Positions 25,101-33,202 of a stretch of DNA of 64,000 nt are shown piece by piece. Below the pieces are notes generated by a model that saw only the letters and a program-made list of their open reading frames with translations, was not told where the DNA came from and made no database searches. The translations under genes and the position numbers were made by a program. Within the stretch, counting starts at the first letter, position 1, and every line of letters begins with the position of its first letter. This DNA is from Fibrobacter sp. Lineage in GTDB: Bacteria; Fibrobacterota; Fibrobacteria; Fibrobacterales; Fibrobacteraceae. The stretch spans positions 45,411-109,410 of the forward strand of contig JAKSIE010000002.1 of assembly GCA_024398995.1 (NCBI GenBank). Direction: 5' to 3'.

Positions 25101-25530
25101 CTTCTCGGCCGAAGATGTTCTTGACGGTTTGCTGGGTCAGAGTAGAACCGCCCTGACGCATATGGCCTGCCTTGATGTTGGAGGCCATGGCGCGGGTAAA
25201 ACCGTATGCGCTGAAACCATTGTGATGCCAGTAGCCGGCGTCTTCGGCTGCGATCAAGGCGTTCACGATGTTCTTGGGAATATCACCGTAGGGAACGTAC
25301 ACGCGGTGGTTTGCGTCAAAGAATGCGCCGAGGAGTTCCTCGCCGTCATTATAGTAGACTCGGGTTTCGCCAGAGAGCACCTGCAGGATGTTCTTGCGAT
25401 TGAATTGATTGTCGGGATCCTTCTCGGGAAGGACTTTGAAGACCAGGATGTAGACCGGAATGCAGCAAATGACGCCTACGAGGGCGAATGCTGCCACGAT
25501 TTTAAAGAGTTTCGATAGAAGACGCTTCAT
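22147..25530 (-). CDS. Class A penicillin-binding protein (PBP1A-type)
   Basis: Bifunctional peptidoglycan glycosyltransferase/transpeptidase of the inner membrane, 1127 residues. One membrane anchor lies at about 10-35. The GT51 domain shows EDAGYWHHNG (catalytic Glu near 93) and RQGGSTLTQQ near 125. The transpeptidase has SSWK near 485, TTRSEN and KTGT near 860. The length exceeds E. coli PBP1A (about 850) because of an inserted region between the domains and a Pro/Ala/Gln/Thr-rich tail from about 1000 to 1110. The same kind of low-complexity sequence opens the lipoprotein encoded 3 bases downstream, suggesting both cross the peptidoglycan or interact. Confidence 0.93.
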   Translation of the reverse strand: MKRLLSKLFKIVAAFALVGVICCIPVYILVFKVLPEKDPDNQFNRKNILQVLSGETRVYYNDGEELLGAFFDANHRVYVPYGDIPKNIVNALIAAEDAGYWHHNGFSAYGFTRAMASNIKAGHMRQGGSTLTQQTVKNIFGREERSIKEKGKELINALRMEKHFSKEDILEFYLNQFHVSGTGKGVAIAAQYFFNKELKDLTLAECAFIAGSVKGPFNYDPFIQRSTERRERAIVRGQERLRYVLGRMVEEEYISKEEMDEALAEPLAFNHGNFRFTVSTILERIEEKLDNDFFKAEFEKEGIEDWRKAQLSITTTLDAKSQNAAKRALQTNISNLQMQLGGFVLPKSQFASKAQSARKGDYLYGSVDSVYVDSLGRLKALTLSFGQLKGMVSEEAVKDFAKKASADPKKPIDVSKLLGSQLKKGAILLVSVTSETLVNGFAPCQIETEPVLQGGLFAIRNGNVLATQGGFHNTGFDRSFKALRQLGSSWKPLLYALALQHHWNYLDPLENDYNVFQYVNQFYFPRPDHKNKGEIVSIAWATTRSENIASIWLLEHLLDKLSPDEFAEVAAQNGYAREAEEEYKAYFVRLRDKFGLTLKEETKKEIEFTKAKETLVDMMKNEGRDNAARALMNLRYGTYNDVALKQAKKDANIIKFINHNYKNYEQLLRARDAMNLDPDMASTLPPMETLKVYGELTLADLKRLNTMIEPVDDQADYLDADHIRFWPDFKRSLSMAEYARFAKEIGIHQKLQKVFSMPLGVNEITLAEISTAYQTLLTGKVFKCKDGDWTDPCFIKEIRNRDGKVIFKNKVESKTVLDDTVTTQMGVMLHSVFVNGTARSQYTSMTVTSPDKGTTLRYPTLGKTGTTNDYRNVAFLGALPTYVSEKNGLGLDSVVAIGSYVGFDDNKPLKSGRTRIAGASGGLPQWAAFAREEIDILGTPNKLDFLDISMIAAGEVPLNFANERGQLTVDPMTGMAIAGAGAQGRPLPWLDVPGFTPPQVQERAAESAAESGILISLPMPNSAIAEPAQPAAPTEDAAQAADASGATVAQPADAAAQPAVVQPATAMVPQSATQPATATEPAAQAQPAASETAPAAAPKSMPRDDDWDLPAEFNSKSAFVPIEADME

Positions 25531-25670
25531 ACTAATTTAAATGTAGAATTTTTGAATTTTTGAGGCTCGTCATGTAAAAAAAATGGGGGTTTTGAAGCAT
25601 TTTTCGGGAATTATGGAACTCTCCCCTTGAAAAATCGGCGCTTTTTTTCTAAAATCTGTGTCCCCAAGAT

Positions 25671-25759
25671 GGGAAGATGGCCGAGCTGGCCGAAGGCGCG
25701 TCCCTGCTAAGGACGTATAGGACTTAATCCTATCGCGAGTTCGAATCTCGCTCTTCCCG
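25671..25759 (+). tRNA. tRNA-Ser (GCU anticodon)
   Basis: Acceptor stem GGGAAGA (25671-25677) pairs with TCTTCCC (25752-25758), with G73 as discriminator. The anticodon GCT is at 25706-25708 in a seven-base loop. A long variable arm (TATAGGACTTAATCCTAT) marks a class II serine tRNA, and the T-loop GTTCGAATC is standard. CCA is not encoded. Confidence 0.95.
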
Positions 25760-25767
25760 CTGAAAAG

Positions 25768-25800
25768 CACCCGAGTCGAAAGGCTCGGGTGTTTTTGTTT
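25768..25800 (+). terminator. tRNA-Ser terminator
   Basis: CACCCGAG (25768-25775) pairs with CTCGGGTG (25784-25791), followed by TTTTTGTTTT. It starts 9 bases after the tRNA. Confidence 0.9.
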
Positions 25801-26225
25801 TATATGACGCGAGGGGTATCCCCTCGAGCTCCCCTCCGGTTTTTGCGAAGCAAAAATCCGGTATAGGGGCACCCCCTAAAACCCCCAGATGCGGTACTGT
25901 AGACCGATAATTACGCTGAAATGTCTCAATTTACGGGAGAAACGCTGTCAAAAGCTCCCGTTTTCCCGTAATTTTATGAACAACGTAACGAGAAATCTAA
26001 AAAAATAGACAGTTTTCCTTGGTTTTGGGCGGTTTTGCACCCGCTTTTGCGCGATTTTTGCTCAAGACACACCCTAAAATCTGGTTTTTGCCCGCTTTTT
26101 TACATAAATTGCGAAGAAATACTACGGACAATGTAATGTTTTACGGGAAAAAGACCCGTTTTCACCACTTTTTTCCCGTAAAAACGACCCTTTTTCGAAA
26201 TTTATCTCCCCCAGACTATTTCCTC
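25801..26225. repeat. Gene-free stretch with several inverted repeats
   Basis: No credible gene. It holds CGAGGGG/CCCCTCG (about 25810-25826) and a CCGGTTTTTGC/GCAAAAATCCGG hairpin after it. Two copies of one larger element follow: TTACGGGA at 25931-25938 with TCCCGTAA at 25964-25971, and TTACGGGAAA at 26141-26150 with TTTCCCGTAA ending at 26181. Each has a CCCGTTTT in its loop. The rest is T-rich. Confidence 0.6.
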
Positions 26226-26254
26226 TTGACTTTTTAGCGCTTTTTTGCGATATT
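26226..26254 (+). promoter_or_regulatory. Sigma-70-type promoter for the small coiled-coil gene
   Basis: TTGACT (26226-26231), a 17-bp spacer, then GATATT (26249-26254). It sits 30 bases before the ATG, with AAGGAG (26273-26278) as ribosome site. Confidence 0.5.
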
Positions 26255-26284
26255 AAATGTGGGATTAAACATAAGGAGTTACTC

Positions 26285-26605
26285 ATGAAGGCTTTAAATT
26301 TTATCGCAGGTGTTGCTCTGGGCGCCGCCGCTGCTATTTTCGCTACTAAGAAGTTCAAGAAGGGTTGCTGCTGTGAAAGTGCAGACGCCGATGCCGCCAA
26401 GGACTGCGACGACGAAGTGGAATCCCTCCGTGGTTCTGTGGACAGCCTCCGTCAGGAACTGAACTCTCGCATCGAGTCCGAACAGACCTACGCCGCCAAG
26501 TGCGACGAACTGAAGAACGAAGTGGCCAAGAAAGAAGCCGAAATCGCCAACCTGAAGAATGTTTGCGACAAGCAGGCTGGCCAGATCAGCAAGCTTGAAA
26601 AGTAA
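26285..26605 (+). CDS. Small membrane-anchored coiled-coil protein with Cys cluster
   Basis: A 106-residue protein. One N-terminal hydrophobic segment (5-20, Ala-rich), a basic patch KKFKKG, three adjacent cysteines (CCC, about 28-30) and a long coiled coil from about 45 to 105 (DEVESLRGSVDSLRQEL and AKKEAEIANLKN). The layout resembles YtxH-like or other small stress-associated membrane proteins, but I cannot assign a family. The cysteines just outside the membrane segment may bind metal or be acylated. It is a single-gene unit with its own promoter and terminator. Confidence 0.8.
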   Translation: MKALNFIAGVALGAAAAIFATKKFKKGCCCESADADAAKDCDDEVESLRGSVDSLRQELNSRIESEQTYAAKCDELKNEVAKKEAEIANLKNVCDKQAGQISKLEK

Positions 26606-26650
26606 TGAGAGGCCCCGTTAAGGCCTTTTATACCTTTTTCATTGAAAATT

Positions 26651-26672
26651 GCCCCCGTTTGGGGGCTTTTTT
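26651..26672 (+). terminator. Terminator before the lpt operon
   Basis: GCCCCC (26651-26656), GTTT loop, GGGGGC (26661-26666), then TTTTTT. A weaker GGCC/GGCC hairpin with T-run lies just upstream. Confidence 0.88.
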
Positions 26673-26689
26673 ATTTGTAAATTGTACTT

Positions 26690-27358
26690 GTGGCACGAAT
26701 TTTGCAAGTCTATCTGATGTTTTTGTTCACCGCAGTCTCGCTGCTGGTGTTTTCGGGCTGCGAAGAAATTGAAGAGGACAAGCCCTGGATCCAGGTGGAG
26801 CGCCCGGACATGCTCTTTACGGATACCACCCTTATCGACAGTTACGACAAGGGCGTGCAGGCCTGGAAGCTGAAGACTGCCTATCTTGAACGCTGGGGCA
26901 AAAAGGACCTGGTGTTTGTTCGTCCGGTTTTTGTGGACATTTATGATTCCCTGGGAGATCGCGTTGCATTCCTTCGTGCAGACTCCGGCCGACTGGATAT
27001 GAGTTTCTCCTACGTGTACGCCTATGGCCATGTTTACGCCCTTACCCCTAAGGGCGCCTCCGTTCGTTCCGACTCCTTGCTGTGGAACAAGAGAGACAAC
27101 TTGGTGCGCACAGAAAGCTATGTCCGCGTGGTCAGCGAAGATGGCGATGTGCTGCAGGGCAAGGGCTTTGTGAGCGACGCCCATATGGACAACTGGCACA
27201 TTCTTTCTAACGTCACCGGTATTTTCCAGGATGCCGCCAAGCGCCTGAAGGACGAAGACAAGAAGGAGGCCGACGCCATCGAGACTCGTGACAATAGCAG
27301 CCACTCTGGCGGTCAGTCCGGCAATGGCGCTCCCCATCCTCACGCAGGGAGGCGCTAG
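26690..27358 (+). CDS. lptC: LptC-like LPS export lipoprotein
   Basis: Periplasmic bridge component of the Lpt lipopolysaccharide exporter. From the GTG at 26690, the signal peptide has Arg3, a hydrophobic core and a lipobox LVFSGC (Cys24). Residues 40-190 have the alternating-strand character of the LptC/OstA fold. The tail (about 195-222) is charged and Gly/His/Ser-rich. E. coli LptC keeps a membrane anchor rather than a lipobox, but lipoprotein forms occur in other phyla. The alternative ATG at 26717 would lose the positive N-terminus, so GTG is preferred, although no ribosome site is clear. The assignment rests partly on lptA and lptB following directly. Confidence 0.78.
   Translation: MARILQVYLMFLFTAVSLLVFSGCEEIEEDKPWIQVERPDMLFTDTTLIDSYDKGVQAWKLKTAYLERWGKKDLVFVRPVFVDIYDSLGDRVAFLRADSGRLDMSFSYVYAYGHVYALTPKGASVRSDSLLWNKRDNLVRTESYVRVVSEDGDVLQGKGFVSDAHMDNWHILSNVTGIFQDAAKRLKDEDKKEADAIETRDNSSHSGGQSGNGAPHPHAGRR
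26691..26706 (+). promoter_or_regulatory. Sigma-54-like -24/-12 motif overlapping the lptC start
   Basis: TGGCACGAATTTTGCA fits TGGCACG-N4-TTGCA exactly (GG 26692-26693, GC 26704-26705). The predicted start of transcription is about 26717, the first base of an in-frame ATG of lptC. It overlaps the GTG start codon at 26690, so it is either a real promoter giving a near-leaderless message or a chance match inside coding sequence. The operon encodes rpoN. Confidence 0.45.
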
Positions 27359-28867
27359 TTGCATCACTGCGGTCCTGCACATAAGTTTCGAGCCGCTTTC
27401 CTTTTGGCTTTGACTGTGGTGGCCCTGCTGTTGCCGGCAGAGGCGCTCGCGCAGACGTCTCCGCTGATTATGAAGCACGCGGACAGTTTGGCGGTGGCCC
27501 GCAAGCGTGGGACCTTGGTTCTCCACGGGCGCGTTCATTTTGTCCACGACAGCGTGCAGTTCAAGACCCAGCGAGCCATCTGGAACAAGGATGGCGAGGT
27601 GGTCCAGTGCGAGGGCGGTTTCAAGTTTATGCACCCGTCGGGCTTTATGGATGCCGACCGCGGTGTGTACCAGAAAAAGCGTAACTATGCTACGGCCTCC
27701 GGCAATGTTCGTGCGGGCGACTCTGCCCATTCCTATTACATCACCGGCGAAAGCATGCAGTACGACCGCGAACTTGAAATTCTGAACATCACCGAAAAGC
27801 CTGTGCTGTACCAGTTCGAGAAGAATGGGGACGGTACGGAAGATTCTGTGGTGATTACTTCGAGGTACATGACTTATAACAAGGGCAAATCCATTGCGGA
27901 AGCCTACGGCGAAGTAAAAGTTGTACAGAAGGATGTGACTATTTCTGCGGATAAGATGAATTACAATCGCAGTGAAAATATTGCAGAAGCTTTTAACAAC
28001 GTGACGATTGTGCAGAAGGATGTGACTATTTCTGCAGACCGGATGAACTACAAGCGCAACGAGGAGTTCGCGGAAGCCTTCAACCACGTGAAAATGGTGC
28101 AGGAAGACATGGTGGTCACCTGCGATACGGGCTTTTTCGATCGCAAGAATAATTGGATTTCCATGAAGGGCAATCCGACTTGCGATTTGAAAAACTATCA
28201 CCTGACCGGCGATTCAATTTTCCTGGTGCTGGACTCTACGGGCAATTCCTTGAAGTCCGCCCTGGTGATTCGCAATGCCCACGGTGTTCAGCAAGAAGAG
28301 GCTAAGCGCAATACGCCGGGTCGCGTTACGGAGGCTTTTGGAGATACCCTTTTTGCATTGTTCGAGAACAACAAGATTGAACACTTGTATGTGAACTTGA
28401 ATGCCCGCGGATTCTTCTATGAGACCGACCTGAAGGATTACAAAAACTTGATGGACGGCAACCGCCTGGATATGTTCTTCAAGAAGGGAAAAATGGATCA
28501 CGCCGTGGTGTCGGGCAAGGCGCAGAGCACCTATTTTTACGTGAAGAACGACCGTTCCGTTTCTGGCAAGAACGAGGCTACCGGTGATACAATCCATATT
28601 CTGTTTGACGCTAAGAAAAATGCGGTGAAGTCCCTTCGCCTGTTGGGAAGCTCCACCAAGGCTAGCGGCCGCTATGTGGACATGGAAAAGGAAAACCGTA
28701 ACAAGGCTGCCGCTGAAAGGGATTCCTTGGTAAATAAAGCTTTAGCAAAAGATTCTTTGACAAAATCCGAAGAAAAAAACGATATTAAGACAGGAGATGT
28801 TCCGACTGTTAGAAGAGGCCGTCGTCGCACGCTTAAAGGCGAATCTCCTGTGGAGGTAAAAAAGTGA
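27359..28867 (+). CDS. lptA: LptA/OstA-like LPS transport protein, extended
   Basis: Periplasmic beta-jellyroll protein predicted to carry LPS between LptC and the outer membrane. The TTG start at 27359 is immediately after the lptC stop. A signal peptide ends around ALAQT (about 31). It has 502 residues, against about 185 for E. coli LptA, as in the longer OstA-like proteins of the Bacteroidetes/Fibrobacter side. From about residue 188 a 29-residue unit ([16 protein letters not shown]) occurs three times, encoded by an 87-base repeat. The C-terminus is Lys/Arg-rich (RRGRRRTLK). It overlaps lptB by 4 bases. Confidence 0.82.
   Translation: MHHCGPAHKFRAAFLLALTVVALLLPAEALAQTSPLIMKHADSLAVARKRGTLVLHGRVHFVHDSVQFKTQRAIWNKDGEVVQCEGGFKFMHPSGFMDADRGVYQKKRNYATASGNVRAGDSAHSYYITGESMQYDRELEILNITEKPVLYQFEKNGDGTEDSVVITSRYMTYNKGKSIAEAYGEVKVVQKDVTISADKMNYNRSENIAEAFNNVTIVQKDVTISADRMNYKRNEEFAEAFNHVKMVQEDMVVTCDTGFFDRKNNWISMKGNPTCDLKNYHLTGDSIFLVLDSTGNSLKSALVIRNAHGVQQEEAKRNTPGRVTEAFGDTLFALFENNKIEHLYVNLNARGFFYETDLKDYKNLMDGNRLDMFFKKGKMDHAVVSGKAQSTYFYVKNDRSVSGKNEATGDTIHILFDAKKNAVKSLRLLGSSTKASGRYVDMEKENRNKAAAERDSLVNKALAKDSLTKSEEKNDIKTGDVPTVRRGRRRTLKGESPVEVKK
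27923..28125 (+). repeat. 87-base tandem repeat inside lptA
   Basis: Units begin at 27923, 28010 and 28097, exactly 87 bases apart. The first 26 bases of units 1 and 2 differ by one base; unit 3 is more diverged. Each encodes a 29-residue turn of the OstA beta-sheet, so the period adds whole rungs without a frameshift. Confidence 0.8.
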
Positions 28868-29601
28868 AAAACCTTGTTAGCACGATTCGCACCGAGAAGC
28901 TTCGTAAGGTGTATGGCGGTCGCCAGGTGGTGAGCGACGTTTCTATCCGTGTGTCCCAGGGCGAAATTGTTGGCTTGCTTGGCCCCAATGGTGCTGGCAA
29001 GACCACCTCCTTCTATATGATCGTGGGTATGGTCCGTCCGGAATCCGGCCACATTTTCTTGGACGACATTGAAATGACCGACAAGCCTATGTACAAGCGT
29101 GCCCGCCTTGGCGTAGGTTACCTGCCCCAGGAAGCCTCTATCTTCCGCAAGCTTAGCGTCGAAGATAACATTATGGCAATTCTTGAAACCCAGGATATGA
29201 AGCGCCGCGAACGCAAGCTCCGCTTGGAACAGCTCCTGGAAGAATTCAAGATTACCCACATTCGAAAGACCAAGTCCATGAGTTGCTCTGGTGGTGAACG
29301 CCGCCGTCTGGAAATTGCCCGTGCCTTGGCCAGCGACCCCAGCTTCCTTTTGCTGGATGAACCTTTTGCAGGTATCGACCCCATTGCAGTGGCCGATATC
29401 CAGTCCATTATCTCTGGTCTCAAGGATAGAGGTATGGGCGTGCTTATTACAGACCATAACGTGCGTGAAACTTTGTCTATTACGGATCGTGCCTACATTA
29501 TGTACAAGAGCCAGGTTCTGACCGAAGGCTCCTCTGAATACCTGGCCAACGATCCCGAGGCAAGGCGTATTTACTTGGGCGATAGCTTTAGACTTGATTA
29601 G
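28864..29601 (+). CDS. lptB: LPS export ABC transporter ATP-binding protein
   Basis: Cytoplasmic ATPase that powers LPS extraction by LptFGC. It has 245 residues. Walker [10 protein letters not shown] (about 39-47), Q-loop YLPQEASIF, signature CSGGERRR (LSGGE with Cys for Leu), Walker [13 protein letters not shown] and the switch [10 protein letters not shown] are all typical of LptB. The GTG start overlaps the lptA stop by 4 bases. The next gene is rpoN 8 bases on, the same order as in E. coli. Confidence 0.95.
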   Translation: MKNLVSTIRTEKLRKVYGGRQVVSDVSIRVSQGEIVGLLGPNGAGKTTSFYMIVGMVRPESGHIFLDDIEMTDKPMYKRARLGVGYLPQEASIFRKLSVEDNIMAILETQDMKRRERKLRLEQLLEEFKITHIRKTKSMSCSGGERRRLEIARALASDPSFLLLDEPFAGIDPIAVADIQSIISGLKDRGMGVLITDHNVRETLSITDRAYIMYKSQVLTEGSSEYLANDPEARRIYLGDSFRLD

Positions 29602-29609
29602 GTGTATAG

Positions 29610-31325
29610 ATGGCTTTGGATTTAGGAATGAACTTGGCTCAGGGCCAACGACTGGAACAGACGCTGTCTCCGCAGCTTCTGCAGTCCATCAATATTCTCC
29701 AGAAGACATCTCTGGAGATTGAAACCGCCATTAAGGAAGAAGTGGAAAGCAATCCCCTTCTGGAACTAGACGACAATGTGCCCGAAGAAGAGCGCGAAGT
29801 CCGTGACGACGAACTTCCGGAATCCGGTTCCGAAATTATGGGCGATGCGAACTCCGATTACGATCCCGACAACAACTTTGACAACAGCTCTTTGGATGAC
29901 AGTGCCATGATGGATCGTGGCTTGCTGGATAATCCCAACGAGGGCGACTTGAATTACGACCGTTATCTTAGTGACGGTTCTTCCGACGAAGACGCTCCCT
30001 TCAAGGATTTGAACGTGGCTTCCAAGGATGCCGACGAGGAATGGGACCGCCCCATCAAGGATAACGGCAAGAGCCTTCAGGAACAACTCCGCGACCAGCT
30101 GATGTTGTGGTCCGGCACCCGCGAATTGCTGGAGCAGTTGCGTCAGTGCGGTTGTTCCGAGAAGCGTTTTCGCTCCCTTGTGGAGTATCTCATCGATTCC
30201 GTCAGCGAGGAAGGTTTCCTGCAGGACTCCGCGGCTCAGATTGCGGAATTGCAGAACGACTCCGGCTTGATACCTGTAGCCACCGCCGAAAAGTCCTCTG
30301 ATGAGTACATCGACGAAATCGAGTCCATGCTTCGCGGCGAGATTCCCCTGGAAGAAACAAGCGTCCCCGTTCGTGAGGCCGTTCACGTTTTGCAAGGTTT
30401 CAATCCCCGCGGTATTGGCGCCCGCAATCAGCGTGAATGTTTTTTGATTCAGGCTTACGCTTTGCCCAAGTTCCCTGAACTTGGTATCAAGATTCTGGAG
30501 AACTGCTACGAGGACCTGCTTTCCCTTCGCTATGCAAAGATCGGAAAGACTCTTGGCGCTTCCACCGAGGATGTGCAAAAAGCCGTTGCAAGTTTCGCCA
30601 GGCTGAATCCCCATCCGGGTTTCCAACTTTCCAACGCCCGCGTGCAGACCATTGCCGCAGACATGAAGATTGTGGAAAAACGAGGCAAGTTCGAAGTGGA
30701 AGTGACCCGTTCCTCCACTCAGAAACGCTTGCGCATCAATCAGACCTACAAGTCTATTATGGACGACAAGAGCTCCTCGAAGGAAGCCCGCGACTTTGTG
30801 AAGACCCACTTGAACAAGGCCGTGGAATTCATGAAGGCTCTGGACAATCGTTACTCCACCATGGAGCTGGTGATGCGTGCAATCCTCAAGCGTCAGAAGG
30901 AATTCTTCTCCCAGGGGCCTGCGTTCCTCAAGCCCATGATTTTGCAGGACATCGCCGACGATGTGAAGCGAGACGTAAGCACTGTGAACCGCGTTACCAA
31001 CGGTAAGTACGTGGATACGCCTTATGGCATTTACGAGCTTAAGCGATTCTTTACTTCGGGCATTAAGCAGAAGCCTTCCGCAGGTGGTTCCGAAGTAGGT
31101 TCCGCCCCCGCCAATGGCTCTGAAGAAATCCTTGGTTCCGCACAGGTGCTTGACGCCATGAAAAAGATGATCGACGAAGAGGACAAGAAGAAGCCGCTCT
31201 CCGACCAGGCTATTTCTGACAAGTTAGCGGAAATGGGAATGAAGGTTGCCCGCCGTACGGTAGCCAAGTACCGCGAAAATTCCCTGAAAATCCTCCCGGC
31301 AAGCCAGCGCAAATTGATTAAATGA
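29610..31325 (+). CDS. rpoN: RNA polymerase sigma-54 factor
   Basis: Alternative sigma factor recognising -24/-12 promoters. It has 571 residues. The activator-interacting region I is at 12-50 (QTLSPQLLQSINILQ), followed by a long acidic region II (about 55-150, rich in Asp/Glu/Ser), the core-binding domain, and the diagnostic RpoN box ARRTVAKYRE at 547-556. A 60-residue insert with Ala/Gly/Ser (about 470-510) precedes the DNA-binding end. Its presence supports the sigma-54 promoter calls at 6751 and 26691. It is the last gene of the lpt operon. Confidence 0.96.
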   Translation: MALDLGMNLAQGQRLEQTLSPQLLQSINILQKTSLEIETAIKEEVESNPLLELDDNVPEEEREVRDDELPESGSEIMGDANSDYDPDNNFDNSSLDDSAMMDRGLLDNPNEGDLNYDRYLSDGSSDEDAPFKDLNVASKDADEEWDRPIKDNGKSLQEQLRDQLMLWSGTRELLEQLRQCGCSEKRFRSLVEYLIDSVSEEGFLQDSAAQIAELQNDSGLIPVATAEKSSDEYIDEIESMLRGEIPLEETSVPVREAVHVLQGFNPRGIGARNQRECFLIQAYALPKFPELGIKILENCYEDLLSLRYAKIGKTLGASTEDVQKAVASFARLNPHPGFQLSNARVQTIAADMKIVEKRGKFEVEVTRSSTQKRLRINQTYKSIMDDKSSSKEARDFVKTHLNKAVEFMKALDNRYSTMELVMRAILKRQKEFFSQGPAFLKPMILQDIADDVKRDVSTVNRVTNGKYVDTPYGIYELKRFFTSGIKQKPSAGGSEVGSAPANGSEEILGSAQVLDAMKKMIDEEDKKKPLSDQAISDKLAEMGMKVARRTVAKYRENSLKILPASQRKLIK

Positions 31326-31660
31326 TGCAAGGGGGCTCCACCCCCCTGGACCCCCGGCCTGAAAAGTGCGCTGCACTTTTCTAGGGTGTAGGGGGCTCTG
31401 CCCCCTTCAACCTACCCCCGACTGCTTACGAGTTTAATCGTATTTAGAAAATTGAAGTAAAGGGGAGTAATAATGATGCAAAGGGGTTTGTGGTGATGCA
31501 TGGGGGTTCCGCTCCCAGCTCTTAGTTGCATTTGTAAAAGCAATACTAACCTGTGGTAATGTTCTGACCTGCTTGCGGGTGGCCAGGGATGGGGAGGGTG
31601 CAGGGAGGGGCCCGGGCGGCCTTCGCAACTCCGAGCTGGGGCCCCTCCTGCATAAAAAAC
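31326..31660. repeat. Intergenic G/C hairpin repeats between rpoN and hpf
   Basis: No credible gene. Right after the rpoN stop lies ATGATGCAAGGGGG with a GGGGG/CCCCC hairpin, then GAAAAGTGC/GCACTTTTC (a good stem), then GGGGG/CCCCC again. Related ATGATGCAA-plus-G-run elements start near 31473 and near 34770. A longer stem pairs 31600-31612 with 31640-31651 (13 bp with one bulge), followed by an A/T run. These probably end the rpoN message and belong to a dispersed repeat family. Confidence 0.6.
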
Positions 31661-31818
31661 GTTTTTTAATTTTTTGAAAATTTTTGTTCCAAGTTGGAAT
31701 AATGTTTTTCGCAAAAAAATGGCCAGGGCTGTTTTTTCCCGGAAAAAAGATGTATATACTCTAAACGTGAGGCCGTCAGTCTCGCAGATATTCACTTTTT
31801 TCTACGGAGGTTTTTACT

Positions 31819-32136
31819 ATGGATATTCAGTTTTCTGCTCGTCATTTTAATGCATCTGCTGGTCTTCAGGATCGTATCCAGGAAGAAATGGACAAACTCG
31901 CCAAGTTCTATCCGAATATCACCAGCGCCTCCGTCGTCTTGGACCATGAAGTAGAACATCAGCGTCATTGCGAAATCACCTTGAACATCGCTGGTGGCCA
32001 GGTTGTGGCTTCTGCTGACGAAGAAAACATGGGCAAGGCCGTTGATGTGACCCTTGAACGCATCAAGATCCAGCTGAAGAAGGCTAATGATAAGCTGAAT
32101 GACCATCGCGCACAGCCCGTATCCGAAGTCGTTTAA
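31819..32136 (+). CDS. hpf: Ribosome hibernation promoting factor (short HPF/YfiA family)
   Basis: A 105-residue ribosome-associated protein that binds the decoding centre and inactivates ribosomes in slow growth. The beta-alpha-beta-beta-beta-alpha layout is visible: MDIQFSARHFNASAGLQDRI, the strands SASVVLDHE and HCEITLNIAGG, and DVTLERIKIQLKKANDKLNDH. There is no long C-terminal dimerisation domain, so it is the short form. The ribosome site ACGGAGG is strong. It sits downstream of rpoN as in Proteobacteria, but after a 490-base gap. Confidence 0.93.
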   Translation: MDIQFSARHFNASAGLQDRIQEEMDKLAKFYPNITSASVVLDHEVEHQRHCEITLNIAGGQVVASADEENMGKAVDVTLERIKIQLKKANDKLNDHRAQPVSEVV

Positions 32137-32170
32137 TCCAGTCTCTCCAAAAATTGTTTAATTTTGGAAT

Positions 32171-33202
32171 ATGGCTGAATCAAGATTGAAAGATATAAAG
32201 ATCCTGCACCGAGAACGCTTCTTGGTGCGGGACTTTTTTTGTCGTTATGGCAAGGACCTGCAAATGGCCAACCATTCTGCAGAGGAATGCCTTGACACTC
32301 CTATTGCCGAAGGTGGTATTCATCGACCGGGTCTTGCAATGGCCGGTTACACGGCGGTTTACAGTTCCCACCAGATCCAGGTCATTGGTCACACGGAATG
32401 GAACTATCTGGAGTCTATTGGTTCTCAAGGCCGTGCCAAGGTTTTTGAGGGCTTGTCCGCTTTCAAGTCTCCTATGTGGGTAGTGACCCATGCCCAGCAG
32501 CCTCATCGCGAGCTTCGCGAAATGTGCGAAAAGCAGGGCATCCCTCTGTTCACTACCACCTTACATACTTACGAATTTATCAAGCTTTCCCAGCGCATCC
32601 TTGAAGAGTTCTTTGCGCCGCACGCCGTTATCCACGGAAGCCTTGTGGACGTGTACGGTATCGGTATGCTCTTCGTGGGCGACAGTAACGTGGGTAAGTC
32701 CGAATGTGTTCTTGACCTTGTTGAAAGTGGTCACCGTATGGTGGCAGACGACGTGGTCCATATCAGTAACGTGGGCCGCTCCATTATCGGGCGCCCAGAT
32801 CCCCTGATCAAGCACCATATGGAAATCCGCGGCGTGGGTATTCTGGATATCCGCTCCATGTTCGGTATCCACGCTATCCGCAAGCAAAAGAAAATCGAAA
32901 CTATCGTGGAACTGCAGCAGTGGCGCCAGGATGGTGGTTACGATCGTACCGGCCTCAACGAACAGGATGAAATCATCATGGGTGTGAAAATCCCCAAGGT
33001 CGTGATTCCTGTGGCCCCGGGCAAGAACTTGACGGTGATTTCTGAAGTCATCGCCATGAACACTTTGATGAAAATGAATGGCCAGAATGTGGCTGAAGAC
33101 TTCAATGAAGCCCTTATGCAGAAGATTAAGGCCAAGGCAAAGGGCGAGTTCGTGGATGATTTGCTAGATTTCGATCCACAGAACTGGTCTTACTATGAAT
33201 AG
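32171..33202 (+). CDS. hprK: HPr kinase/phosphorylase
   Basis: Bifunctional enzyme that phosphorylates or dephosphorylates Ser46 of HPr. It has 343 residues with an N-terminal sensor-like domain to about 130, then Walker A FVGDSNVGKSE (about 171-180) and the family signature near GVGILDIRSMFGI (about 220-232). No PTS gene lies in the window. In organisms without sugar PTS, HprK often sits near rpoN/hpf and is thought to have a regulatory role. It overlaps the MCE gene by 8 bases. Confidence 0.93.
   Translation: MAESRLKDIKILHRERFLVRDFFCRYGKDLQMANHSAEECLDTPIAEGGIHRPGLAMAGYTAVYSSHQIQVIGHTEWNYLESIGSQGRAKVFEGLSAFKSPMWVVTHAQQPHRELREMCEKQGIPLFTTTLHTYEFIKLSQRILEEFFAPHAVIHGSLVDVYGIGMLFVGDSNVGKSECVLDLVESGHRMVADDVVHISNVGRSIIGRPDPLIKHHMEIRGVGILDIRSMFGIHAIRKQKKIETIVELQQWRQDGGYDRTGLNEQDEIIMGVKIPKVVIPVAPGKNLTVISEVIAMNTLMKMNGQNVAEDFNEALMQKIKAKAKGEFVDDLLDFDPQNWSYYE

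Noticed and set aside
31732..31760. Promoter for hpf with TATACT at 31755-31760
   Set aside because: The -10 is good but the -35 (TTTTTC) is poor, so I did not list it as a feature.
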